A program made the position numbers and the translations under genes. From Stella humosa (GTDB lineage Bacteria > Pseudomonadota > Alphaproteobacteria > ATCC43930 > Allostellaceae), in contig NZ_AP019700.1 in assembly GCF_006738645.1 (NCBI RefSeq), positions 1,252,001 through 1,316,000 of the forward strand: a stretch of 64,000 bases of DNA, read 5' to 3'. Shown here one piece after another: positions 36,158-45,241 of this stretch. Position 1 is the first letter of the stretch. The number at the start of each line of letters is the position of its first letter. The notes under the pieces were generated by a model. The model saw only the letters and a list, made by a program, of their open reading frames with translations. It ran no database searches and was not told where the DNA came from.

Positions 36158-36702
36158 TCAGCCCGTCTGGCGCTGGCGCGTGGCCGGCTTGGCCGGCGGC
36201 GGCTTCGGCCACATGCCGCGGCCGGCCGCGCGGGCCGATGCTTCCTCGATGACGTAGCTGTCGCCGTAGCGCTGCAACGCGCGGGCCCAGCCGCGGCGCA
36301 CCAGTTCCTGGGCGATGTCGACGCCGCCGGCGACGCAGCGGCCGATCCAGCCCTGCCGCCCCTTGGGCGCGGGCGGTTCCAGTTCCACCAGGTCGCAGCG
36401 GACAGGCTCGCGGCCGATGATGCGTTTCAGCTCGATCAGCGCCCGCTTGCCCTGTGCGGTCTTGGCATCCGGCGCGTCCACGGCCTGCAGGCGCACCCGC
36501 TGGCCTTCGATTTCCAGCACGTCGCCTTCCAGCACCGTGGCGCGGCCATTGACCTGATCGGCCGGCGGCGGCGGCGGGGCGGGGCGGCCGCCGGGGCGGT
36601 GGCGACCGGCGTGCCGCCGTCCATCTGGGTGCAGGCGCCAGACACCAGCGCCAGGATGCACAGCGCCGCATGAAGCCACGGGCGGGATCGATGTGGGGTC
36701 AT
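36158..36702 (-). pseudogene. Thermonuclease-like (SNase) lipoprotein, one frame change near 36565-36600
   Basis: From the ATG at 36702 a lipoprotein signal (A-L-C-I-L-A-L-V-S-G-A-C) and short linker are encoded; the nuclease-like part (G-D-V-L-E-I-E-G-Q-R-V-R-L, A-P-D-A, W-A-R-A, ending before 36158) lies in another frame. One missing base in the GC run at 36563-36599 rejoins them. The domain has the OB-fold R-L-x-x-V-D-A-P-D motif but lacks the full catalytic set of active nucleases, so it may be a non-cutting member. Frameshift may be a sequence error. Confidence 0.65.
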
Positions 36703-36872
36703 CGGCTAACGGCGGGGCGGGGCGGCCAGGCGGACCAGTCCGGCGATATCGGGGGCGGGGTGCGGCATGGCGGCTCCAGCGGGCGAACGGGTCGCAGGGC
36801 GCGATCCTAGCAGGTCGCGGGTAGCCGGTGCAGGGTGGGATGTCGCAGGAACGCCGCGGAACTCTGCGACGA

Positions 36873-36953
36873 TCACTTGCCGCGGGTGACGATCACCAGG
36901 ATGGCCAGCGCGCCGGCCACCAGCGCTGCCGGGATCAGCAGCATCCAATCCAT
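36873..36953 (-). CDS. Small single-helix membrane peptide
   Basis: Twenty-six residues from the ATG at 36953, nearly all hydrophobic (L-L-I-P-A-A-L-V-A-G-A-L-A-I-L-V-I-V) with a basic end. GAGGAGA lies 8 bases before the start, good for a real ribosome site. It resembles many unstudied membrane micropeptides. Function unknown. Confidence 0.4.
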   Translation of the reverse strand: MDWMLLIPAALVAGALAILVIVTRGK

Positions 36954-37238
36954 CACGTCGTCTCCTCGATCGACCGCTCGGGTCGGGGCCATGAGCAGGT
37001 CGCTCGATGGCCTACCGGCACGCAAGGAGGATGCCAAGCCACTGAAGGGGTTGTGTTTCCCGCCTTGTCCGAGTCGACGGGCGATGGGACCGACGTTCAG
37101 CGCCAATCCGCCTGAGCCGGTTCCCAGAATGCGCGGCCGGCTCGCGAAATGCAGCGGAACGGCGCGATCGCCGCTGGCAACCCGGCGGATGGCGGGGCTA
37201 TACATCCGCCCCGCCTGTCGGGGCGAGCCGGGGGATGG
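36954..37238. other. Intergenic region upstream of two small membrane proteins
   Basis: The 285 bases between the two divergently oriented small membrane genes. I see no gene, hairpin with T-run, or clear operator. It must contain the promoters of both. Confidence 0.35.
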
Positions 37239-37421
37239 ATGGGGGACATTGTCGAGACCGTTCTGGCGATCACGGCCGTCCTGGGGGTGGTCGGCGCGAT
37301 CCTGCTCTTCATGCTGTCGCGGGTGCCGTCCGCGCGCGTGACCGCGCTCGGCCTGCTGGTGCTGTCCGGCGTTCTGGGGTGGATCGCCTGGAGCGACGTG
37401 TGGACGGCGGGGGTGCGATAG
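37239..37421 (+). CDS. Small two-helix membrane protein
   Basis: Sixty residues from the ATG at 37239, with helices at about 5-23 and 32-50 (V-T-A-L-G-L-L-V-L-S-G-V-L-G-W-I). It ends 14 bases from the convergent acyl-CoA dehydrogenase gene. No family recognised. Confidence 0.5.
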   Translation: MGDIVETVLAITAVLGVVGAILLFMLSRVPSARVTALGLLVLSGVLGWIAWSDVWTAGVR

Positions 37422-37435
37422 GCGCCCGTCGCGCG

Positions 37436-39169
37436 TCAGCCCAGGATCGTTGCCGCGTCGCCTGGCGCGACCGGGGTCTCGTCCAGCAGTAGCCCGGCGA
37501 TTGCCGCCTCGGCCGATCCGCCGCCGGCGAGCGGATCGCGGGGGACCAGGCGATGGTCCAGCGCCAGGCGCGCCAGCAGCAGGCGCCGGGCGTCCGGCCG
37601 GGCAGATCCCGACTGCGACAGGCGGCTACCCTCCTCGGCCATGAAGATGGCGGCGGCGGCATAGTAGAGCCCGGTCGCCACCTGGCGGGCGGGATGCTCG
37701 TCGCTGCCGGCCGCGACAGCCTGGGCGAAGGCGAGGGCCCGGTCGAGCGCCGTCGCCAGGGCGCCCGCGAGCGGCGCCGGCACCGCGCACAGGCGTTGCC
37801 GCAGATCGACCGCCAATGCGCTCGCCGCATCGCTGCGGCGGATCGCGCGGATCACGTCTAGCGCCACGACGTTGCTGGTGCCCTCCCAGATCGAGCCCAG
37901 ATGGGCATCGCGCAGCAGGCGGGCGTCGGACCATTCCTCGACATAGCCGCAGCCGCCGCGCACCTCCATGGCGTCGCCGGTGACCCGGCGGGCATCGCGG
38001 CAGGCCCGGAATTTCAGCAGCGGCGTCAGGATGCGCAGCCGGCGCACGGCCTCGCCATCGCCGGCATCGGCTGCGGCCATGGCGGCGGCGGTCGCGAACA
38101 CCATGCTGCGCGCGGCCTCTGTCGGCAGCATCATCTTCAGCAGTTGGCGGCGCATCAGCGGCAGTTCGACCACCGGGCGGCCGAAGGCGATGCGGTGGCG
38201 GGCGACGTGCAGCGCCTCGTGCAGCGCACGGCGCATCAGGCCGGCCGCGCGCACGCCGTTCGACAGGCGCGACAGGTTGATCATGTCGGCCATCTGCACG
38301 AAGCCGCGGCCGGGCTGGCCGACCAGATGCGCTTCGGCCCCCTCCAGCCGGATCTCGCCCGAGGGCATGGCGCGGGTGCCGAGCTTCTCCTTCAGGCGGA
38401 CGATGCGGAAGCGGTTGGCGCTGCCGTCGGCGGTGACCCGCGGCATCAGGAACAACGACAGGCCGCGCAGCCCCGGCTCGCCGTCCTCCGTCCGGGCCAA
38501 CACCATGGCCAGGCCGGCATCGGCGTTGGAGCAGAACCACTTCTCGCCCCACAGGCGCCAGCCGTCGCCGTCGCGGCGCGCCACCGTCTCGATCCGGCCG
38601 ACGTCCGACCCGCCGGCCTGCTCGGTCATGAACATCGCCCCCTGCGTCAGGTGGTCGAGGTCGGTCGCGGTCAGGCCGGGCAGGTAGCGGGCGACCAGCG
38701 CCGGATCGCCATGGCGGACCAAGGTCGCGGTCAGGCTGTCGGTCATGCTGACCGGGCAGCAGAGCCCGAACTCCGCCTGCACGAAGAGATAGGTCAGCGC
38801 GTACTTGGCGATGGGCGGCAGCGGTTCCGGCCAGTCCAGCACCCCCGGCCGGTGCGTCATCGCCGCCAGCCCGTATTCGGCAAAGGCCAGCCGCTCCATT
38901 TCCTGGTAGGTGGGGTGCTTCTCGATCCATTGCCGATCGCGGCCCTGGCGGTCGCGGTGGTGCAGCAGGGGCGGGTTGCGGTCGGCCGTGGCCGCCAGCC
39001 CGTCCAGCCCGTCGCCGGCCAGCCCGCCGAGCCGATCGAGATGGGGAGCCAGGTGGGCCAGCAGCGGCCCCGGCAGGTGCAGGCCGAGCAACTGGCCCAG
39101 CGTCGGGTCGCAGCGCCACAGGTTGGCGCCGCGCGCATCCGGCACCGCGGCCGGGGCCGCCATGCTCAT
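37436..39169 (-). CDS. AidB/isovaleryl-type acyl-CoA dehydrogenase
   Basis: A 577-residue flavoprotein of the AidB subfamily, longer than ordinary acyl-CoA dehydrogenases (about 380). It has E-K-H-P-T-Y-Q-E-M-E and A-M-T-H-R-P-G near residues 83-110, C-C-P-V-S-M-T, the FAD-binding M-T-E-Q-A-G-G-S-D-V-G, K-E-K-L-G-T-R-A-M-P-S-G-E, and the late G-G-x-G-Y-V-E-E-W. AidB in E. coli belongs to the alkylation response and binds DNA; here a catabolic role is equally possible. The ATG at 39169 overlaps the desulfhydrase stop, giving a two-gene operon. Confidence 0.88.
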   Translation of the reverse strand: MSMAAPAAVPDARGANLWRCDPTLGQLLGLHLPGPLLAHLAPHLDRLGGLAGDGLDGLAATADRNPPLLHHRDRQGRDRQWIEKHPTYQEMERLAFAEYGLAAMTHRPGVLDWPEPLPPIAKYALTYLFVQAEFGLCCPVSMTDSLTATLVRHGDPALVARYLPGLTATDLDHLTQGAMFMTEQAGGSDVGRIETVARRDGDGWRLWGEKWFCSNADAGLAMVLARTEDGEPGLRGLSLFLMPRVTADGSANRFRIVRLKEKLGTRAMPSGEIRLEGAEAHLVGQPGRGFVQMADMINLSRLSNGVRAAGLMRRALHEALHVARHRIAFGRPVVELPLMRRQLLKMMLPTEAARSMVFATAAAMAAADAGDGEAVRRLRILTPLLKFRACRDARRVTGDAMEVRGGCGYVEEWSDARLLRDAHLGSIWEGTSNVVALDVIRAIRRSDAASALAVDLRQRLCAVPAPLAGALATALDRALAFAQAVAAGSDEHPARQVATGLYYAAAAIFMAEEGSRLSQSGSARPDARRLLLARLALDHRLVPRDPLAGGGSAEAAIAGLLLDETPVAPGDAATILG

Positions 39170-40176
39170 GGGGCGTTGGCCCGGTCGAGCGCCCCGCGAT
39201 AGGCGAAGAGCGCCGGCTGCCCGCCGGTATGGAGGAAAAGGATGTTCTGGTCGGGCGTATAGGCGCCGCGCCGCACCAGGTCGATCAGCCCGGCCATGGC
39301 CTTTCCGGAATAGACCGGGTCCAGCAGGATGCTTTCCTCCCGCGCCAGGGTCCGCACGGCCTCCAGCATGCCGGGCGTCGGCACGCCATAGCCGCCGCCG
39401 ACATAGTCCGAATTGGCGACGATGGCGCCGCGCGGCACCGCACCCTTCACCCCGACGAAATCGGCGGTGGCCTCGACCAGCGCCAGGACCTGTTCCTCCT
39501 GGCTTTCGCGCGTGCGTCGCACGGTGATGCCCAGCACGGGCAGGCCCGCGCGCAGCCCCTCCAGCCCGACCACGAGCCCGGCCTGGGTACCGGAGCTGCC
39601 GGTCGCGTGGATCAGCTGGTCGAAGACGATGCCGCGCTCGGTCGCCTGGGCCAGCAGTTCGACGGCGAAATTGACATAGCCCAGCGCCCCCACCGGATTG
39701 GAGCCGCCGCCGGGAATGACGTAGGGCGTGCCGCCCCGACGCTTTACCCCGTCGGCCACCTCGGCCATGGCGCCGGCCATCTCGGTTCCGGCGGGATATT
39801 CGTGCAGGCGCGCGCCGAAGAGCCGATCGAGCAGGATGTTGCCGGAATGGCGATAGTCCTCGTCGGCCTCGCTCACCCTGGCTTCCAGCACGAGGTCGCA
39901 GGCAAGCCCCAGGCGGGCGGCGGCGGCGGCCGTCTGGCGGGCATGGTTGGACTGCACGGCCCCCACCGTCAGGACCGTGTCGGCGCCGCGGGCGATGGCA
40001 TCGGCCATCAGGTATTCCAGCTTGCGCGTCTTGTTGCCGCCCAGGCCGAGGCCGGTGCAATCGTCGCGCTTGATCCAGATGGAGGGGCCGCCGAGCAGGC
40101 GTGACAGGCGGTCGAGCCGCTCCAGCGGGGTCGGCAGGTGGGCGAAGCGCTGGCGGGGGAAGCGGGATAGCTGCAT
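39166..40176 (-). CDS. dcyD: D-cysteine desulfhydrase (PLP)
   Basis: A 336-residue fold-type II PLP enzyme that cleaves D-cysteine to pyruvate, ammonia and sulfide. G-G-N-K-T-R-K-L-E-Y carries the Schiff-base lysine (about residue 49), followed by V-G-A-V-Q-S-N-H-A-R-Q, T-G-S-S-G-T-Q-A-G phosphate loop and L-H-T-G-G-Q-P-A-L near the end. It could also be an ACC deaminase relative, but the S-N-H-A-R-Q loop and C-terminus favour DcyD. It lies upstream of, and overlapping, the acyl-CoA dehydrogenase gene. Confidence 0.85.
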   Translation of the reverse strand: MQLSRFPRQRFAHLPTPLERLDRLSRLLGGPSIWIKRDDCTGLGLGGNKTRKLEYLMADAIARGADTVLTVGAVQSNHARQTAAAAARLGLACDLVLEARVSEADEDYRHSGNILLDRLFGARLHEYPAGTEMAGAMAEVADGVKRRGGTPYVIPGGGSNPVGALGYVNFAVELLAQATERGIVFDQLIHATGSSGTQAGLVVGLEGLRAGLPVLGITVRRTRESQEEQVLALVEATADFVGVKGAVPRGAIVANSDYVGGGYGVPTPGMLEAVRTLAREESILLDPVYSGKAMAGLIDLVRRGAYTPDQNILFLHTGGQPALFAYRGALDRANAP

Positions 40177-40322
40177 CGGTCGCGGGGCCTCGAATGGCGG
40201 CAGGAGGGTTGGCGGGGTCGCCTGTCGACATTACCTCAAATCGGATTTGTCGGATGAGAGGCGTTCCACGGCAAGCCGGCCTCGGCTATCGTACCGGCCG
40301 CCCACGCTGGATGAGGATAAGG

Positions 40323-41318
40323 ATGCCCTTCTGCCTCCGGGGCCTGTCGGCCTCGGCCGCACTCCTGGCCATGCTGCTCGCACCGCCCCTGGCGGCGGCG
40401 AAACAGATCGGATTCGCCCGCCAGGTGGACAAGGGCACGGTCGAATACAGCTACAGCTTCAACGATGCCGAGGGGCGGCTGCAGCGCCTGACCTTCCGCC
40501 TGCCCGAGGCGGCGGTGACGCGCGGCCACCGGGAGTATCGCCCGATCGACAGCCCCGAGGTCGCGACCTCGCTGAAGCGCCGGGTGGAACAGTCGCTCGA
40601 CGAATTCGTCCGGCCGCTCGGCGGCACGATCACGGTGAACGTGGAGCGCAAGAAGGGCAGCCTGTCGGTCCACTACGAGGTGAAGCTGCCGCCCAATCGG
40701 GCGACCGCCTCGGTCGAGGCGGAGGTGGAGCGCCGGGCCGAGACGGCGACCTCGGAAACCTACGCCGCCTTCTACAATGTCCGCGACGCCTCGGGCGTGG
40801 AGGTGCGACCGGATTTCGCCCGCATCGTGCCGCGCGCCATGGCCGACCTGAAGCCGATCGCCGACGCGATCGCCGCCCAGACGACGGACGAGCGTCAGCG
40901 CATCGCGCTGGCCCTGGCCTTCGTCCAGTCCATCCCCTATGCCGTTCCGGACCGCCGCACCCAGGGCGGCTTCGTCATGCCGGCGGCCTTCTTCGACCTC
41001 AATCGCGGCGATTGCGACGTGAAGTCGGCCGCCCTGGCGGCGATCCTGATGACGCTGCTGCCGAACCGGTCGATCGTCATGGTGCTGCCGCCCGAGCATG
41101 CGCTGCTGGCGATCGACATTCCGTCCGCCGGGGATGAGGCCAAGATCGTCGTCAACGGTCGCAGCTATGTCCTGCTGGAGCCGACGGGGCCGGCCCTGTG
41201 GCCGATCGGCCGGGTGGCGGAGGAGACGGGGCGCAAGATGACGGGCACCACGTCGGAGACGGTGGTGTTGCCGCGTCTGCCCGCCGACGAGGCCCAGGCA
41301 GCCCCGCGCAAGAAGTAG
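40323..41318 (+). CDS. Secreted transglutaminase-like protein
   Basis: A 331-residue exported protein (signal peptide ending P-L-A-A-A). The second half has the transglutaminase-like set: N-R-G-D-C-D-V-K-S-A-A (nucleophile Cys), P-E-H-A-L-L-A-I-D (His) and L-L-E-P-T (acidic residue). Such bacterial proteins usually are peptidases or peptidoglycan-linked enzymes rather than crosslinkers. The AGGATAAGG ribosome site favours the ATG at 40323 over one at 40311. A strong terminator follows. Confidence 0.72.
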   Translation: MPFCLRGLSASAALLAMLLAPPLAAAKQIGFARQVDKGTVEYSYSFNDAEGRLQRLTFRLPEAAVTRGHREYRPIDSPEVATSLKRRVEQSLDEFVRPLGGTITVNVERKKGSLSVHYEVKLPPNRATASVEAEVERRAETATSETYAAFYNVRDASGVEVRPDFARIVPRAMADLKPIADAIAAQTTDERQRIALALAFVQSIPYAVPDRRTQGGFVMPAAFFDLNRGDCDVKSAALAAILMTLLPNRSIVMVLPPEHALLAIDIPSAGDEAKIVVNGRSYVLLEPTGPALWPIGRVAEETGRKMTGTTSETVVLPRLPADEAQAAPRKK

Positions 41319-41465
41319 CGGTCGCGCAAGCTGTAGCGTGGCGGCGTGCCGCGACCCACCAACCTTACGTCGAATTCATCTGCCGTTCATGGAATGGCAA
41401 GGGCCGAGACCCTATCTTCCCTATCAGACCTGACGTGCTTTGCCCCCCAGACGCGTCAGATCGCG

Positions 41466-41510
41466 GCCCCGCCGGTCCCAGCCTCCTGGTCCGGCGGGGC
41501 TATTCCTTTT
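41466..41510 (+). terminator. Rho-independent terminator after the transglutaminase-like gene
   Basis: A perfect 10-bp stem (GCCCCGCCGG / CCGGCGGGGC) with a 15-base loop, followed by TATTCCTTTT. It lies in the 206-base convergent spacer, which holds no other visible feature. Confidence 0.75.
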
Positions 41511-41524
41511 GGGGCCACCCGCCG

Positions 41525-42163
41525 TCATAGCTGACACAGCTTCCACTCTCCCAGGTCCATGTGGAGGTGGTCGTGGTGGTCGGCGTCCGCCCCCGGCCCC
41601 AGCACGACATGGAACAGCTCGCAGGATTTCTGCCCGACCTCCTGCAGGAAGCGGGAGCGCGCGCCGGCACCGCGCCAATGGTCGCGGATGATGGCCTTGG
41701 TGCCGTTGGCCATCTCGAATCCCCAGATGTCGATCGCCCGTCCGCGCGCGTGCTCGCTGAGCTTGCCGCCGCGCGTGTTGCGGCAGACGAAGCCGCCGGC
41801 CGGGTGCAGCGTCGATACCCGCGTGCCGAGGTGGCGGCGCGCCGCGGGCTGCACGACCTCGTCCATCCAGCGATCGACCATCCGCGCCGTCGGGCACGAG
41901 ATGGTGACCGGCCGGATGAAGGCGGCCGACATGCCCTCCACGCTGACGCCGTCGCGCAGCGTGCAGCCGCCGACCGAGACCGGCTGCGGCAGTGCCTTGA
42001 AAATGACGCCGCGGGCCGTCAGGTCGCGCATGCAGGCCTCGCCCGGGGCCGGTGCCGGCGGTGTCGCCCGGACCGCGCGCGGCCGATCGGGCGGCGCCGT
42101 GCTGCCGCAGGCGGCCAGCACCAGCGCTGCCAGCAGCAGCGACAGCCAGCCGGCTAGTGGCAT
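41525..42163 (-). CDS. Extensin-like/M15-type lipoprotein
   Basis: A 212-residue lipoprotein (lipobox L-V-L-A-A-C at residue 19). The C-terminal domain of the extensin-like family is clear: C-R-N-T-R-G-G-K-L-S-E-H-A-R-G-R-A-I-D-I, then H-H-D-H-L-H-M-D near the end; these are the H-x6-D and H-x-H metal-binding groups of LAS peptidases. It probably trims peptidoglycan at the outer membrane face. Start: ATG at 42163 begins the signal peptide; a TTG at 42217 adds only non-conserved residues. Confidence 0.82.
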   Translation of the reverse strand: MPLAGWLSLLLAALVLAACGSTAPPDRPRAVRATPPAPAPGEACMRDLTARGVIFKALPQPVSVGGCTLRDGVSVEGMSAAFIRPVTISCPTARMVDRWMDEVVQPAARRHLGTRVSTLHPAGGFVCRNTRGGKLSEHARGRAIDIWGFEMANGTKAIIRDHWRGAGARSRFLQEVGQKSCELFHVVLGPGADADHHDHLHMDLGEWKLCQL

Positions 42164-42275
42164 ACGGGCTGGGCGCGTTCGGGAAAGTGCCAAAATCACG
42201 CGAAGAACGTCGCTCAACGCATTGATTCAGGCAACCAATTCTTTCCCCTTCGACTGCGTGGCCGGGGTTGCTGCG

Positions 42276-43517
42276 TCAATGCAGCGCGGGCGTGTCCTTG
42301 TACACGGTGCCACCCTTCATGATCATCAGCAGGCGCTTCTCCGGCTGGGTCAGCACGCCGATGTCGGCCATCGGGTCGCCGTCGACGACCAGCAGGTCGG
42401 CCAGGGCGCCCGACGAGACGCGGCCCAGTTCCTTGGGGCGCATCAGGATCTCGGCATTGATGCGGGTGGCCGATGCCAGCAGCTCGGCCGACGACAGCAC
42501 CTCGCGGCGGATGGTGAACTCGGTCAACTGGTGGACATGCATGGCCCCGAGCAGGTCGCTGCCATGGCCGATCTGGACGCCGGCCGCCTTGGCGATCTCG
42601 ATCGAGCGCAGGCCGGCCGCCTGTACCTCGGTCAGCTTCATCAGGCTGACCTCGGGGAAGCCCAGCTCGCGGCCATAGCGGCCGAGCGCGTCGTAGGTGG
42701 CCAGCGTCGGCACCAGGAAGGCCTTCTTCTCGGCCATCAGTGCGGCCGCCTCGGCGTCGATCAGGTTGCCGTGCTCGATCGTGCGGATGCCGGCGCCGAC
42801 CGCGCGCTTGATCGCCGCCCCGGTATAGGCGTGGGCCATGACATAGGTGTGCCAGGCCTCCGCCTCCTCGACGATGATGCGCATCTCCTCGGCGGAATAC
42901 TGCGTGTTCTGGATCGGGTCGGTGGGCGAGGCGACGCCGCCGCCGGCCATGATCTTGATCTGGGTCGCCCCCTTGCGCAGCTCGTCGCGGGCGGCCCGGC
43001 GGACCTCGGTGGCACCGTCGGCGATGCGGCCGAGCGACGGGAAGCCCTGGCCGCAGGCGCAGCCGTCGGCCATGAAGGTGCGCGGGCGGAAGTCGCCATG
43101 GCCGCCGGTCTGGCTCAGCGCCTGGCCGGCGAAGAAGAGGCGCGGGCCGTGGAACAGGCCCGTCTCGATCGCCTCGGCATGGCCCCAGTCGGCCCCGGCG
43201 GCATCGCGCACGGTGGTGAAGCCGCGCATCAGCATCTCGTAGGCGATGCGCGCCGAGCCCGCCGCGATCAGGCTGGGCGGGTGGCCCTGCAGCGTGCCGA
43301 GGTTGGTGACGGTGGCGGTGATGTGGACATGGGCGTCGATCATGCCCGGCATCAGCGTGCGGCCATCGACCTTCACGCGCTGGGCCGAGGCCGACTTGAT
43401 CGGCCGGTCCGACACCTCGGCGATTCGGGTGCCCTCGGTCAGGACATGCATGCCGGCCCGCATCTGGTCGCCCAGGCCGTCATAGAGGTTGCAGTTCTCG
43501 AACAGGAACGAGGGCAC
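42276..43517 (-). CDS. Amidohydrolase-family metal-dependent hydrolase
   Basis: A 413-residue TIM-barrel amidohydrolase. D-A-H-V-H-I (HxH, about residue 62-67), I-K-I-M-A-G-G-G-V-A-S (carboxylated-Lys strand), V-M-A-H-A-Y, T-I-E-H-G-N, and H-G-S-D (metal/catalytic Asp) mark the active site, with the C-terminal L-A-D-L-L-V-V-D-G-D-P. This is the subgroup that includes Xaa-Pro dipeptidases and related arginine-carboxypeptidases; the actual substrate is unknown. It lies beside a sulfatase-fold phosphonate hydrolase, in opposite orientation. Confidence 0.88.
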   Translation of the reverse strand: MPSFLFENCNLYDGLGDQMRAGMHVLTEGTRIAEVSDRPIKSASAQRVKVDGRTLMPGMIDAHVHITATVTNLGTLQGHPPSLIAAGSARIAYEMLMRGFTTVRDAAGADWGHAEAIETGLFHGPRLFFAGQALSQTGGHGDFRPRTFMADGCACGQGFPSLGRIADGATEVRRAARDELRKGATQIKIMAGGGVASPTDPIQNTQYSAEEMRIIVEEAEAWHTYVMAHAYTGAAIKRAVGAGIRTIEHGNLIDAEAAALMAEKKAFLVPTLATYDALGRYGRELGFPEVSLMKLTEVQAAGLRSIEIAKAAGVQIGHGSDLLGAMHVHQLTEFTIRREVLSSAELLASATRINAEILMRPKELGRVSSGALADLLVVDGDPMADIGVLTQPEKRLLMIMKGGTVYKDTPALH

Positions 43518-43629
43518 GGGTCCGGACCTCCCCAGGTTGGCAGGAATCTCTCGTCCGAGACTACGCCGCCGGGGTGCCCTTGTGCTACGTCGCAGGCTGG
43601 CTTGGTTTCAGCTTGGGAGGGCCGGACGC

Positions 43630-45174
43630 ATGGCCGCGGGCAACATTCTTCTCGTGACCTTCGACCAGTGGCGGGCTGACTGCATCCAGGCGGTGGGCCA
43701 CCCTTGCGTGCGCACGCCCACCGTCGACGCGCTGGCGGCCGACGGGGTGCTGTTCCGCAACCATTTCACCCAGGCGGCCCCCTGCGGCCCGGCCCGTGCC
43801 TCGCTGCTGACCGGCCTCTACATGCACAACCACCGGTCGCTGCGGAATGGCACGCCGCTCGACGCCCGCCACGCCAACCTGGCGCTGGAGGCGCGCAAGG
43901 CCGGCTATGCGCCCAAGCTCTTCGGCTATACCGACACCAGTGCCGACCCGCGCGACCACGACCCGAACGACCCGGTGCTCGCCACCTACGAGGGGGTGCT
44001 GCCCGGCTTCGACGCTGAGCTGCTGCTGACCGAATCGTTGGAGCCGTGGGCGGCCTGGCTGAAGGCGCGCGGCCACGACGTGCCGGCGCGGCCGACCGAC
44101 CTCTATCTGCCCGATCGCTCCGGGGCCCAACCGGGGGACGGCCCGACGCGGGCGCCGATGCACATGGTGGCCGAGGACGAGATCACCTTCTTCCTGGCCG
44201 ACCGGGTGCGCGACTGGCTGGCGGTGAATGGCGGCAAGCCGTGGTTCCTCCACCTCTCCTTCATCCGCCCGCACCCGCCCTATATCGCCCCGGCGCCGTA
44301 CGACCGGCTGGTCGACCCGGCCGACGTGCCGCCCGCGCTGCGCGCCGCCGACCGGACGGCGCAGGCCGCACAGCATCCCTGGCTGGCCGCCCACATCGCC
44401 CGGCAATGGGCGGGCAAGCTGCCGGTGGCGGACGCAGTGCCGATGGCGGCCATGGACGAGGCCGCACTCGCCCAGCTTCGTGCCACCTACTACGGGCTGG
44501 TGTCGCTGGCCGATGCGGCGCTGGGCCGGGTCATCGCTGACCTGAAGGCGAGCGGGGCCTATGACGACACGCTGATCGTGCTGACCGCCGACCATGGCGA
44601 GCATTTGGGCGACCACTGGCTGCTGGGCAAGGACGGCTATCACGACCAGGCCTTCCATATCCCGCTGCTGGTCCGCGATCCGCGACGCTCGGCCGATGCC
44701 GGGCGCGGAAGGGTGGTGGAGGCATTCACCGAGGCCGTTGACGTGATGCCGACGGTGCTGGGCTGGCTCGGCCGGCCGGTGCCGCCCGCCTGCGACGGCG
44801 CCGACCTGGCGCCCTTCCTGGCCGGCGGCACGCCCGACCGCTGGCGCGACGCCGTCCACTGGGGCTACGACTTCCGCGACGTGCGCGGCGGCCATTTCGA
44901 GAAGACCCTGGGCCTGTCGCCCGAGGAATGCGGCCTGCTGGTGCGGCGCGACGCCCAGGGCAAGTACGTCCACTTCGCCGGCCTGCCGCCGCTCTTCTTC
45001 GACCTGGCCGCCGACCCGGGCGAACTCAACGACCTGTCGCGCGACCCGGCCCGGCAGGGGCAGATGTTCGACTATGCGCGGCGGCTGCTGTCCTGGCGCA
45101 TGGCGCATGAGGACAAGACGCTCAGCCACTATCACCTGGGGGCGGGCGGGGCGGCGTCGAATCGCGCCGTCTGA
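43630..45174 (+). CDS. Phosphonate monoester hydrolase / type I sulfatase-family enzyme
   Basis: A 514-residue alkaline-phosphatase-superfamily enzyme. C-G-P-A-R at residues 52-56 is the formylglycine motif (C-x-P-x-R), followed by A-S-L-L-T-G-L-Y-M-H-N-H-R. Metal ligands are in V-T-F-D-Q-W-R and T-A-D-H-G-E-H-L-G. The surrounding pattern (N-H-R...P-L-D-A-R-H near residues 69-80, F-G-Y-T-D-T near 98) resembles the phosphonate monoester hydrolases of rhizobia and Burkholderia. It needs a formylglycine-generating step. The context with phnWAY 2 kb on supports organophosphonate use. Confidence 0.82.
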   Translation: MAAGNILLVTFDQWRADCIQAVGHPCVRTPTVDALAADGVLFRNHFTQAAPCGPARASLLTGLYMHNHRSLRNGTPLDARHANLALEARKAGYAPKLFGYTDTSADPRDHDPNDPVLATYEGVLPGFDAELLLTESLEPWAAWLKARGHDVPARPTDLYLPDRSGAQPGDGPTRAPMHMVAEDEITFFLADRVRDWLAVNGGKPWFLHLSFIRPHPPYIAPAPYDRLVDPADVPPALRAADRTAQAAQHPWLAAHIARQWAGKLPVADAVPMAAMDEAALAQLRATYYGLVSLADAALGRVIADLKASGAYDDTLIVLTADHGEHLGDHWLLGKDGYHDQAFHIPLLVRDPRRSADAGRGRVVEAFTEAVDVMPTVLGWLGRPVPPACDGADLAPFLAGGTPDRWRDAVHWGYDFRDVRGGHFEKTLGLSPEECGLLVRRDAQGKYVHFAGLPPLFFDLAADPGELNDLSRDPARQGQMFDYARRLLSWRMAHEDKTLSHYHLGAGGAASNRAV

Positions 45175-45241
45175 GGGCCACATTGACGGCGGCCGTGGCT
45201 GCTCGCCATATTTCCACCAGCCCTTGCAGGGGAATCCGGGT

